From CAZKCI01 sp964584165 (GTDB lineage Bacteria > Auribacterota > Erginobacteria > Erginobacterales > CAZKCI01): DNA of 53,054 bases. The notes beneath the pieces are model-generated. The model was given only the letters and a program-made list of their open reading frames with translations. It searched no databases and was not told the DNA's origin. The stretch lies in NCBI GenBank assembly GCA_964584165.1, contig CAZOYW010000019.1, forward strand, positions 1 through 53,054, given 5' to 3'. The position numbers and the translations under genes are program-made. Below, piece by piece: positions 41,394-51,780 of the stretch. Numbering within the stretch: position 1 is the stretch's first letter; each line of letters begins with the position of its first letter.

Positions 41394-43556
41394 ATGAAAA
41401 GCGCCCGGCCATCCCGGACGGCCCGGAAGGAAGCGGACCAGCGCTACCGCAACCTCTTCGACGGCATCCCGATCGGTGTCTTCCGCACCACCCCCTCCGG
41501 GCGCATCCTGGAGATCAATCCCGCCCTCGTCCGCCTCCTCGGCTACCCCGACTCGAAGTCTCTGAAGCGGGAGAACGCGGCCTTCTTCTACCAGCGCGCC
41601 GGGGACCGCGAGCGCTGGAAGGCGATCGTCGCCGACCGGGGCTCGGTCGCCGACTTCGAGTTCCCCCTCCGCCGCCGGGACGGGCGGGTCATCTGGGTGC
41701 GGGAGAACGCCCGCGCCGTCCGCGACCGCCGCGGCCGCATCGCCTGCTTCGAGGGTTCGATCGAGGACATCAGCGCCGCCAAGCTGGCGGCGCGGGCGCT
41801 GGCGGAAGCGGAGGAGAAATACCGCTCCCTCCTCCGGGGGGTGGCGGACGAGGTCTTCCTCCTCGACCGCGAGGGGAGGATACTCCTCGCCAACGACGCC
41901 GCCGAGGTTTCTTTGGGCTCTGGGCGGCCCCTGGCCGGGAAGACCATCCGAGGGGTCCTCCCTCCGGAGGCCCTCGGCCGCTTCCGGGCGGTTCTGGCCC
42001 GGGTCTTGCGCCGCCGCCGCTCCGTCGTCCGAGTCGACTGGCGCGGCGGGCGCTGCCTGGAATCGGTCGTCTCCCCGCTCCTCGACCCGCGGGGGCGCGC
42101 GGCGGGCGTGACCGTCGTCTCCCGCGACATCACCGAGCGCGAACAGGCGGCCGAAGCGTTGGCCACGCAGGAGAAACTCTACCGCACCCTGTTCGAGTCC
42201 TCCCCCAGCGGGATCATCCTGGAGGACGCCCGGGGGAGAATCGTCGACGCCAACGCCACCGTCTGCCGGAACCTCGGCTACGCCCGCCACGAGCTTCTGG
42301 GCATGACCGTCCTCGATCTCGCCTCCCCCGAAGAGCGGGGCGCGGTGAAAAAGAATCTGGCCGGGATCCTCGCCGGGGAAAAGCTTCACCACGTGGTCAA
42401 GAACGTCCGCCGGGACGGTGTCGGGAGATGGATGGAGCTCTACGAGACGCGGTTCCCCCTCTCGGGCAAGACCGCCGGGATCCTCGTCCTCTCCCATGAT
42501 ATCACCGAGAGGATGCAGATGGAGGCCTCGCTCCGGGAATCCGAGGAGCAGTTCCGCTCCCTCTTCGACCTGTCGCCGGTGGGCAAGTTTCTGATCGACC
42601 TCGAGGGGCGGATCGTCGCCGCCAACCGGCGGGCCGGCGCGATCTACGGCTACGACCGGGAAGAGATCCTGGGAATGAACGTGCGGGAAATTGCGCCCCC
42701 GCGCCTGGCCCGCGCCTTCCCGAAGCTGGTGGCCGCGGCGCGCGCGAAGCAGTACCTCCACTTCGAGACCGAGGGACGGCGCCGGAACGGGAAGCCCTTC
42801 CCCTTGGAGCTGACGGTCAGCCTCTTCCCCTGGAAGGGGCGGGAGCACATCCAGACTGTTTTCCAGGACATCAGCGAGCGGCGGTGGGCGGAGGAGGCGG
42901 ACCGCCTCCGCGGGGTCTCGGAAACGCTTGTGAACTCCCATGAAGAGGAGAGGCGGATGATCGCCCGCGATCTCCATGACGGCCTCGGCCAGGACCTGGC
43001 GGCGATCAAGATCGGCCTGGAGATGAACCGGACCAGGCACCCGGAAGGCCGGAAGGATCTCGTGGAAGTCGCGGGCCTGGTGGACAAGGCCCTGGCCGAT
43101 CTCCGGGCTCTATCCTCCTCCATCCGTCCGGCCAGCCTCGACGAGCTCGGGCTGGTCCCCTCCCTCCGTCACGAGCTTGCTTTTATCGCCAAACGGGCCG
43201 GGCTGAAGGTCACCCTCTCCACCCGCCGCTTCGCCGGCCGGCTCCCCCCGAAGCAGGAAATCGCCGTTTACCGGATCCTCCAGGAGGCGGTCACCAACGT
43301 CCTGAAGCACGCCCGGGCAAAACGGATCCGGGTCAGCCTGTCCCGCCGGCCGGGGTCGGTCCGCCTCTCCGTTTCCGACGACGGCCGCGGTTTTAGTCCG
43401 AAGAAGGGGAAAGGCGTCTCCGGTCTGGGCCTGCTGGGAATGCGGGAGCGGGTGGCGTTGGCCGGGGGGAAGTTCGCCCTCGCCTCGCGTTCCCAACGGG
43501 GAACCCGGATCGTCGTCATACTGCCGTCCGACTCGGGAGAAAGGGGGAAAAAATGA
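41394..43556 (+). CDS. Multi-PAS histidine kinase, NarX/DesK (HisKA_3) type
   Basis: 720 aa from the ATG at 41394, no membrane helices, so a cytosolic sensor. Four PAS units with PAC ends: about 17-135 (YRNLFDGIPIGVFRTTPSGR), 140-260 (KYRSLLRGVADEVFLLDREG), 262-375 (LYRTLFESSPSGIILEDARG), 385-505 (QFRSLFDLSPVGKFLIDLEG). HisKA_3 dimerisation with phospho-acceptor His528 in ARDLHDGLGQDLAAIKIGL, then HATPase (LQEAVTNVLKHARAKRIRVS, DDGRGFSPKKG, GLGLLGMRERV). No haem or flavin cysteine is obvious in the PAS domains, so the signal is unknown. It overlaps the regulator gene by ATGA. Confidence 0.93.
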   Translation: MKSARPSRTARKEADQRYRNLFDGIPIGVFRTTPSGRILEINPALVRLLGYPDSKSLKRENAAFFYQRAGDRERWKAIVADRGSVADFEFPLRRRDGRVIWVRENARAVRDRRGRIACFEGSIEDISAAKLAARALAEAEEKYRSLLRGVADEVFLLDREGRILLANDAAEVSLGSGRPLAGKTIRGVLPPEALGRFRAVLARVLRRRRSVVRVDWRGGRCLESVVSPLLDPRGRAAGVTVVSRDITEREQAAEALATQEKLYRTLFESSPSGIILEDARGRIVDANATVCRNLGYARHELLGMTVLDLASPEERGAVKKNLAGILAGEKLHHVVKNVRRDGVGRWMELYETRFPLSGKTAGILVLSHDITERMQMEASLRESEEQFRSLFDLSPVGKFLIDLEGRIVAANRRAGAIYGYDREEILGMNVREIAPPRLARAFPKLVAAARAKQYLHFETEGRRRNGKPFPLELTVSLFPWKGREHIQTVFQDISERRWAEEADRLRGVSETLVNSHEEERRMIARDLHDGLGQDLAAIKIGLEMNRTRHPEGRKDLVEVAGLVDKALADLRALSSSIRPASLDELGLVPSLRHELAFIAKRAGLKVTLSTRRFAGRLPPKQEIAVYRILQEAVTNVLKHARAKRIRVSLSRRPGSVRLSVSDDGRGFSPKKGKGVSGLGLLGMRERVALAGGKFALASRSQRGTRIVVILPSDSGERGKK

Positions 43557-44197
43557 AAATCCTGCTCGCCGACGATCACGCCGTCGTCCGCCGGGGTTTG
43601 AAGACCATCCTGGAAGCCGACCTCGCCGGCTCCGTCGTTTCCGAAGCGGTGGACGGGATCCAGGCGGTGGACCTAGCGGGGCGCCTCCAGCCCGACCTGA
43701 TCATCCTGGACATCGGGATGCCCGGTATCAGCGGACTGGACGCCATCCCCCAGATCCTCCGGAAGACTCCTTCCGCCCGCATCCTCGTCCTCTCGGTCTA
43801 CAAGGGAAAGGATTTTGTCGAACAGGCCTTCCAGTCCGGCGCCCGCGGCTACCTGCTCAAGGAGTGCGCCGTGGAAGAGCTGGTGAGCGCGGTCCGGGCG
43901 ATCGGCGCCGGGAAGACCTTCATCGGCGCCGCCCTCTCCCGCCTGGCCGCCCGCCCGGCGGCGTTGGGGAAAAAGGCGGCGGTGGGCGACAAGCTCGGGA
44001 TGCTCTCGCTGCGCGAGAAGGAGATCCTGGGCCTGATCGCCGCCGGCCACCCGAACGCCAAGATCGGGGCCAAGCTCTTCATCAGCACGGAGACGGTGAA
44101 GACCCACCGCCGGAACCTGATGGCCAAGCTCGGCATCCACAACACCTCGACGCTCGTCCGCTTCGCTTTCGAGCACAAGCTCGCCCTCCGCCGCTGA
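43553..44197 (+). CDS. NarL/FixJ-family response regulator
   Basis: 214 aa. Receiver domain with acidic pocket D7, D8, phospho-acceptor D53 (LIILDIGMPG) and Lys103 (YLLKEC). C-terminal LuxR-type helix-turn-helix: LSLREKEILGLIAAGHPNAK IGAKLFISTETVKTHRRNLM. The ATG overlaps the kinase stop by four bases, so they form a coupled pair. The next genes downstream are surface proteins preceded by NarL-like inverted repeats, the likely targets. Confidence 0.94.
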   Translation: MKILLADDHAVVRRGLKTILEADLAGSVVSEAVDGIQAVDLAGRLQPDLIILDIGMPGISGLDAIPQILRKTPSARILVLSVYKGKDFVEQAFQSGARGYLLKECAVEELVSAVRAIGAGKTFIGAALSRLAARPAALGKKAAVGDKLGMLSLREKEILGLIAAGHPNAKIGAKLFISTETVKTHRRNLMAKLGIHNTSTLVRFAFEHKLALRR

Positions 44198-44227
44198 CCC
44201 GCCGCGGTTGTTGATTCGTCGCGTATA

Positions 44228-44243
44228 TACCCACTCCAGGGTA
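44228..44243. promoter_or_regulatory. NarL-like 7-2-7 inverted repeat upstream of the giant surface gene
   Basis: TACCCACTCCAGGGTA; with the flanks, ATACCC and GGGTAT are perfect inverse arms (44227-44244). The spacing fits the TACYYMT-N2-AKRRGTA operator type used by NarL-family regulators, with some mismatches. It lies 89 nt before the ATG at 44333 and just after the response-regulator gene; TTGCGG and ATTAAT 17 bases apart follow it. Confidence 0.5.
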
Positions 44244-44332
44244 TTGCGGTTCCGGAAATCTCGTATATTAATATCAAGGTATTGTTATGTAACACGCCGG
44301 GTTGCGAAATAACGAAAATATAGCCAACCAAC

Positions 44333-47300
44333 ATGACCATTCGACGCCAGATGCCCGTTCTCCTGTTACTGTTCGGACTGACGGGAACTTTCTTCTCGGC
44401 CGGTTCGGCCGTCGCCGAGAATCCCGACGGCTCGCTCCGGATCGAGATTCTGACCGGCTACAACTGGATCGTCGACTCCAACGTCGAGTCCCCATCCACC
44501 TACGCTCCCCGCGCGGCCTACATCGAGGCCAGAATCTGGAACGACGGCGCGACCGCCCTGACCGACGTCTGGGCCTGCATCGGGGATCACGCCGCGGGGA
44601 CGCCCGGCACCTACCCCTCGCGGACCCACCCGGGGATCACCGGCCCCCTGGACGGAGGCGCCTTCTCCCTGACCCACGAAGGCGGCTGCATCGGCCTCTG
44701 CGACGCCTCCCGCTATCTCGGCTCCATCCCCGCCGGGGGTTACATCGCCGTCTACTGGCTGGTCACTTACCCCAACCTGGACATCTACGGGAAGTCCGTC
44801 ACCGGCGGTATCAAGCCGGAAGACGACCTCTACCTCTATTACGACATCTGGGCGAAGGCCTCCGCCGGGGGGACGCCCCTGGAAGCCGACGTCACCCGAA
44901 AGGTGACGATGCGGAACTGCATCAGCGCCATGGCCAACAAGATCTTCCCCAACACCGCCGGCAAGGTCCCCCAGGTCTACCAGGACCTGCTGCAGAAATA
45001 CAAGCCGGAGTGGATCTACAACCAGGCCGACGGGACCACCGGGACCAAGATCATGACCGAGGGGATCTGGTACGACCTGGGGACGGTCGTCCACGGCTTC
45101 GACAACGACCTGGATCTGGTCCCGGACCAGAACGCCTGGCTACAGCCGGTCGGAGACCCCTCGATCTTCGACCCCGGCTCCTTCCGCCTGGCCAAGACCT
45201 ACGCCCTGATCATCGTGAAGCTCAAGGACGGCGGGGAGCTGGTGATCGAGGCCGAGGACCAGCTCTACTTCCCCAACCTCCCCGAAAACACCGGCGTGAT
45301 CGGCCTGATCCGCTACGACTTCCTGGTTTTGCAGTCGAGGGTCTCCTCCCAGCTCACCCCCTACCAGATGGCGGCTTCGGGCTACGACAACGAGAAGTTC
45401 AACGGGGACATGGGGGCGATCCTGGGGGGAGGGCTGGTTTCGGAGGACACCCTGCTGACACTGGAGAAGACCGGGAACCCGACCGCCGACCCGGGCGGCC
45501 AGATCGATTACAGCATCGCCTTCAGCAACGCCGGCGCGGTCCCCGTCGGGGATCCCGAGACCGGATCCCCCCTGGTCATCAGGGACGCCATCCCCGCCGG
45601 CACGGTCTACACGGCGTTCTCGGCCACGACCGGGAACACCTTGCCTTAGGGCGTTTCCTACTACACGGTTCTCTTCTCCGCCGACACCGGCGTCACCTGG
45701 TCGGCGGCTGAGCCGGACCCCGCCTCCTCGGTCACCAACATCCAGTGGTGGCTGAGCGACGTTCTGGCGCCGGGGGCGGCGGGGACGGTGACCTTCTCGG
45801 TGACGGTGAACGACCCGGCCGACGGCCCGCTGGTGGTCAATACCGCGGGCTTGAGCTTCGCCCGCTCCACCCCCTTCCTGGAGGATACGGCGACCACCCT
45901 GATCTCCGGCGACAACCAGCTGGGGGACACGGTCTTCGGCGACACCGGAGCATACAGCTACTACGGCAACGGCGTCCAGGATGCGGGCGAAGCGGGCCTT
46001 TCCGGCATCACCGTCTCGCTCTACTACGACGCCGACTCCAATGGGGCCCTGACCGCGGGCGACTTCCTGGTCGACGCCGCGCTCACCGACGGCGACGGGA
46101 AGTACCTCTTCACCGACCTCTTCGACGGCAAATACATCGCGGTGGTGAGCGAGTTCGACCCCAACCTCCCCGCCGGCTACTCCCCGACCACGCCGACGGT
46201 CCGGGCCGCCGACCTCGACTCGGCCCGCGCCGACCCCAACCCGGTCGAATACCTGGACGCGGACTTCGGCTTCGCCCCCGCCCTCTGGCTGGACAAGGAG
46301 CTGGTCGGGACTTCCCCGGTCTACGAGGGCGACGAGATCGTCTACCGGATCACCGCCGGCAACGAGTTCCCCGGCTTCGGCGGCCAGACCGGAGGGACGC
46401 TGACCTACATCAACTACGCGACCGCCCGGGACACCGCCAAGGACAAGGCCACCGGCTGGTCCAACCACACCAATGCCCTCTTCGCCCCGGACGCCCAGTG
46501 GGCGACCGGCACGGCTACCAACGTCTCGGACTCCATCGGCGTGACCGGCTTCACCGGCGGCGGCGTCGGTTCGATCGACACCGCCGCCATCCAGATCCGC
46601 CTGCGGGCCTTCAACCCGCTCGCCAAGCAGTTCTACTTCCGGGTCTATATCTGGTTCCCCGGGGCCGCCACCGGCACTCTGGTCGCCACCTACACAGAGG
46701 CCGACCTCATCGACGGCTACGACGGCACGCTCGCGATCGACGTCACCAGCCAGGCTTCCTGGACCTGGCAGACCGTGGCCAACTCCACCGTCCAGATCGA
46801 GGTCCAGAAGAATAAAGGCAACGGCGGCAACTCCTTCTACGTCGATTCCGTCGGCTTCGACCTGAAGACCAACATCTCCTACCCGCCCGCCTCCGACAGC
46901 ACCACGCTCGATCCCGTCCCCCTCCGTGACGTCTACGACGCCTCCCGGATGACCTTCGTCTCCGCCCTCCCCCCCGCCGACGCGGCCTCCGTCGCGGGCG
47001 ACGTGGGCACGATCGACTGGGACAACATCGGCCCGATCTACCCGGGAGGCGAGAGCGTGGTCACCGTGTATTTTCTCGCCCGGGAGCCTCCCGGCAACGA
47101 CTTCACCACCCTGACCAACGCCGCCCGGGTCGACTGGGCCACCTTCAGCAACGGCGTCCCCGCCAACACCGGCTACGACGAGGTCGTGGTCGCACTGGCC
47201 CCGACCGGCTCGATCGGGGACTTCGTCTGGAGGGACCTCGACGGGGACGGCATCCAGGACGGGGGGAGCGAGATCGGCCTGGCCGGGGTGACCGTCCGGC

Positions 47301-50300
47301 TCACGCCCCCGGCGGGGGTGGACCTCGGCGCCGGAGCGGGCCAGCCGATCACGACCGTCACCGACGACTCCGGCTACTACCTCTTCGACGGCCTCCGCTC
47401 GACCGGGAGCTACACCGTCACCGTCCTCACCGCCACCCTGCCCGGAGGCTCGGGCACCAACACCTACGACGAGGACTCCGGCACCTCCAGCCCCGACAAC
47501 CAGACGGTGGTGAGCCTGGGGCTGTCCGGGGGCGGGCCGGAAGACCACCTGACCGCCGACTTCGGCTACCAGGGACTGCAGAGCCTGATCCGGGGGACGG
47601 TCTGGCACGACGCCGACCGCGACGGCGCCTCCGCTCCCGAGCCGGCCGAGCCTCTCCTCTCCGGGGTGACGGTCCAGCTCTACTCCGGCGAGACCCCGAT
47701 CGCCTCCACCGCCACCGCGGCCGACGGGACCTTCTCCTTCCTCGGCAGTTTCGACGGGTCCTACACGGTCCGGGTCGTCCCCGCCACCGGCGACATGTCC
47801 TCCGGCGACTGGAGCGCCTCCTACGACAGCGACGGGACCGGGACCCTGCACGAGGTCGCGGTCTCTGTGCCCCTCGGCGGCGAGGGGCGGGCCGACTACA
47901 GCTACTACCTGACCGGCGACTACGACATCGGCGACACCGTCTTCTACGACTGGAACGGCGACGGCGACCAGGACGCCGGCGAGGAGGGGATCGCCGGAGT
48001 CTCCGTGCGCCTGTATCTGGACCTCGACTCCAACGGCGCCTACGACCCCGGAGTCGACGCGCCGGCCGGCGAGGACGTCACCGGCGCCGACGGGAAGTAC
48101 CTCTTCGCCGACCTCCCCCCGGGGGACTACCTCGTCGCCGTCGACCACTCCTCGAGCGGCTTCCCGTCCCAGTTCGCCGTCACCGCCGACCCGCAAGGGG
48201 CGCTGGACGGCCGGAGCGCCCTGACCCTGGCGGACGCCGACGACCTCGGCCAGGACTTCGGCTACCAGCCCTCGGGTTCCGGATCGATCGGCGACACCGT
48301 CTTCCGCGACATGGACGGCAACGGGCTGCAGTTCGGATACATCGAGTCCGGCATCGCCGGGATCACCGTCACCCTGCTCGGGGACTTCAACGGCGACGAC
48401 GACTACGTGGTCCTGGCCGTCACCTCCACCGACGCCGACGGGAAGTACCTCTTCGACGACCTCCCCGACGGCGACTACCGGGTGGTCGTCGACACCGAAG
48501 ACCCCGACATCCCGGTCGGGATGTTCGGACATCCCTATCTCCCCTCCACGCCGGCCTCCTACGACGTCGCCATCAGCGGCGGAAACGACTACCTCGACGC
48601 CGACTTCGGCTTCGACCCGCTGGGCGCCATCGGCGACACGGTCTTCTGGGACGTCAACGAGAACGGCACCCAGGATCTCTTCGAGGGCGGTGTGGAGGGC
48701 GCCTGGGTCGAGCTCTATCTGGACCTGGACGCCGACGGCTTCTTCAGCGCCGGGACGGACGTCCTTTTCTCCAGCGCGACCACCGCGGCCGACGGGAAGT
48801 ACCTCTTCAGCGGACTCCCCGCGGGAGACTACGTGGTCTGGGTGCCCCAGACCGGGGCGTTGGCCACGGCGGCCCTCTCCGCCGACCCCGACGCGGACGG
48901 CTTGCCCTGCTCCGACCCCGAGGCGGTCGGCTGCGACGGCGAGACCGGTGTCCCCCTGGCCATCGGCCAGGACTTCATGGGCGCGGACTTCGGCTTCGTC
49001 CCGCCGGGCGGCCGCCTCGGCGGCACGGCCTGGATCGACTTCGACGACGACGGGATCGTGGACGACGGCGAAGCGAGGATCCCCTACGTCGCCGTCGAGC
49101 TCTGGTCCGGAGGGGCCCTGGTCGCCTCGACCACGACCGACACCGACGGGTCCTACTTCTTCTCCGGCCTCTCCGACGCCACCTACCAGGTGGTGGTCCG
49201 CACCGACCTCGAGTTCCCGGACGGCCTCTTCCAGACCTGGGACCCCGACGGGACATTGGACGACCGGGCCCTGGAGGTCGTCATGCTCGGAGGCTCGGTC
49301 GCCACCATCGGCGGCGAGACCTGGGAGGCCGGAGACCTCGCGATCGACTTCGGCTACCGCTACCCCGGCGACAATTATCTCAGCGGCACCATCGGCCTGG
49401 ACGGCGCGGTCCCGGACGGCGTGATGGGGTCCGGGACCTCCGGGGTGAACGGGGACGAGGTGGCCTTCGAGGGGGTCACGGTCTACGCCTACCTCTGGAA
49501 CGACGCCGACAGCGACGGGGTCGTGGACGCGGGCGAGTCGGCGCTCCTCGCCAGCACCGAGACCGACGCGATCGGCGACTACAGCTTCAGCGGCCTGCCG
49601 GAAGGGGAGGCCGGCTACTACTACATCGTCTCCATGGCCCCCCCGCTGGATGGCCTGGAGCTGACCACCACCGTCGACGACACTCCGGCCGCCATCCTGG
49701 TGAACCGGACCGACTCCCAGGGCTACACCACCGGGGCCTACCAGGCGGTCCCGATCGCCCCGGCGATCACCGACATGGATTTCGCCTTCCTCTCTGGCCT
49801 GCAGTATGACTTCGGCGACCTCCCCGACACCTACGGCACCCTTCTCCCCTACGGGGCCCGCCACGGCGTGCTGGCCCTGCCCGACCTAGTCCTGGGCGCC
49901 CAGGTGACCACGGAGAACAACGGTCAACCGTCGGTCCTGGCCGATGCCGACGTCGGCGACGACGGCGTGGTCCAGGTCGGCTTCTGGCGCCAGACCGGCA
50001 CGGTAAGGGTCACCGTCGGTTCGGGGTCCGGCTGGCTGGTCGGCTTCATCGATTTGGACCAAGACGGCTCCTTCACCAGCGCCAGCGAGATGGTAGTCAG
50101 CGCGGCCGTTTCCAGCTCCGGCGGCCCGGGGAGCGACGGGGTGTATGACTTCACCTTCGACATCCCCGAAGGATACCTCTCCGAGACCGGCAACAACATC
50201 CTCTACGGGCGCTTCCGGGTCTTCCCCCAGGAGCCCCTCTTCCCGGTGCTCTCTTTCCAGGGGGCCGCCTCCAGCAGCGAAGTGGAGGACTACCGATGGG

Positions 50301-51493
50301 AGGCCAGCCCCACCGCGGTGGCCTGGAAGGGGTTTTTCGCTACGGGTCACGACCGGGCGGTGGCCGTGGAGTGGGAGACGGGCGCGGAGATCAACGTCCT
50401 GGGCTTCCAGCTACAGCGGTCCGATCGGTCGAGCGGAGTCTACCGTCGGCTGAACAGCCGGATCATACTCGCCCGGGGCGGCGCGTCGGGCGGCCGCTAT
50501 CTCCTCCTTGACTACGATGTGGAAAACGGCCGGACCTACTACTACCTCCTGGAGGCGATCGCTCACAACGGCGCGTCCTCCGTCTTCGGCCCGGTTGAGG
50601 CGACGCCCTCCGCGTCCGCGGGCGCTCCCTCCTATCCGTCGGAGAACTACCTGGCCGTGGAGACGAACGTCCCCGCACCTCCCACTCCCCAGCCGACGCC
50701 AGTCTCCACCCGCTATCCCCCATCCACAACCCCTACCCCCAATCCCCTATCCCCCATCCTCGCCGCCGGCGACTACGACGGCGACGGACTCTCCGACATC
50801 TCGGTCTTCCGCCCCGCCACCGCGGCCTGGTTTATCCGGGGGATCACGTGGACGGCCTACGGCGCCCCCGGCGACATCCCCGCCTCGGGCGACTACGACG
50901 GAAACGGCGTCACCGACCTGGCGGTCTTTCGCCCTGGCAGCGGTCTCTGGGGGATCAAGGGTTTGAGCCGCTTATACTTCGGGTCGTCCGGCGACATTCC
51001 GGTCCCGGCCGACTACACGGGCGACGGGACGACCGACATCGCCATTTTCCGCGACGCCGGCGGACTGTGGGCGGTGCGCGAGTTCAGCCGCGCCTCCTTC
51101 GGGACGAGCGGGGACATCCCCGCCCCCGGCGACTACGACGGGGACGGGTCGTCCGACCGGGCGGTCTTCCGCTCCGCCGCCGGGCTCTGGGCGGTCATGG
51201 GCGTGACCCGCGCTTTCTGGGGGGCGCCGGGAGACCTCCCCGTCCCGGGCGACTACGACGGGGCCGGCCGGACGGGTTTCGCCGTCTTCCGCCCGCCCTG
51301 CGGCGGCTGGCTGATCCGGATGATCACCCGGGTCTGCTTCGGCTCTCCGGGGGACCGGCCGGCGGTGGGGGACTACGACGGGGACGGGGCTGAAGAGATC
51401 GCGGTCTTCCGCCCGGCGATCGGCGGCTGGATGATCCGAGAGCTGACCCGGGCGGCGCTCGGGACGGCGGGTGACGTGCCGGTGGCCAGATAA
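44333..51493 (+). CDS. Giant SdrD-like surface protein, with one in-frame TAG
   Basis: 2386 codons with a single TAG at 45647-45649 (codon 439). Signal peptide MTIRRQMPVLLLLFGLTGTF..A. The first ~400 residues are unfamiliar (YNQADGTTGTKIMTEGIWYD). A DUF11-like domain spans the TAG: AIPAGTVYTAFSATTGNTLP before it, GVSYYTVLFSADTG after it in the same frame. From about 526 to 1800 come roughly eight SdrD B-like domains (GDTVFYDWNGDGDQDAGEEG, DGKYLFADLPPGDYLVAVDH). A GEVED-like domain starts near 1823 (YDFGDLPDTYGTLLPYGARH), then a fibronectin-like unit (VENGRTYYYLLEA), a Pro/Thr linker, and six to seven DYDGDG...VFRP...W.IR repeats (2141-2386). Adhesin or S-layer-like role inferred. It may be annotated as two ORFs (44333-45649 and 45788-51493). 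Confidence 0.82.
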
Positions 51494-51495
51494 AA

Positions 51496-51570
51496 AGTTA
51501 CGAAAGGTTACGTAGAGTTACGTAACCCTTGCGTAACTTTACGTAACCCTGCGTAGCCTTTTGTAACCTT
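51496..51570. repeat. GTTACG word array at the end of the giant gene
   Basis: AAGTTACGAAAGGTTACGTA GAGTTACGTAACCC then inverted TTGCGTAACTTTACGTAACC and TTTTGTAACC. It begins a few bases past the TAA stop. Same word as 26520-26708. Confidence 0.8.
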
Positions 51571-51631
51571 GTCTTATCTTTCTTCCCACCCGATCATCGC
51601 GCCTCTCTCCTCTTGCCCCCCCAGTACCGAA

Positions 51632-51647
51632 TACCCACTTGGGAGTA
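51632..51647. promoter_or_regulatory. NarL-like 7-2-7 inverted repeat upstream of the DNRLRE gene
   Basis: TACCCACTTGGGAGTA; in context AATACCCACTTGGGAGTATT (51630-51649). It shares the left half TACCCACT with the site at 44228 and lies 94 nt before an ATG at 51742 (133 nt before the favoured GTG). AT-rich promoter-like sequence follows (GTGATATATGTATGATATTC). Confidence 0.5.
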
Positions 51648-51780
51648 TTTTCTTTTATTTCTCAAGTGATATATGTATGATATTCAAAGCTGCCTGCTGA
51701 CAATATTGTCAACCATTTATTCTCGGTCTTGAACGATCGGCATGAACAGAGGCCGCCGCGAGATCGAGGGAGACGGTACC

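Noticed and set aside
41322..43040. N-terminal extension of the second FadL-like gene to 1003 aa
   Set aside because: The extension is antisense to the PAS kinase and lacks protein character; the signal peptide starts at 41321.
45647..45649. Genetic code with TAG as a sense codon
   Set aside because: Several ordinary genes in the window end in TAG at the family-typical C-terminus (for example 8047 and 40029), so general reassignment is excluded.
45140..49864. 1574-aa minus-strand open frame opposite the giant surface gene
   Set aside because: It is Gly/Val/Asp/Arg-rich with no domain pattern and mirrors the codon bias of the plus-strand SdrD-like repeats. It is a high-G+C shadow.
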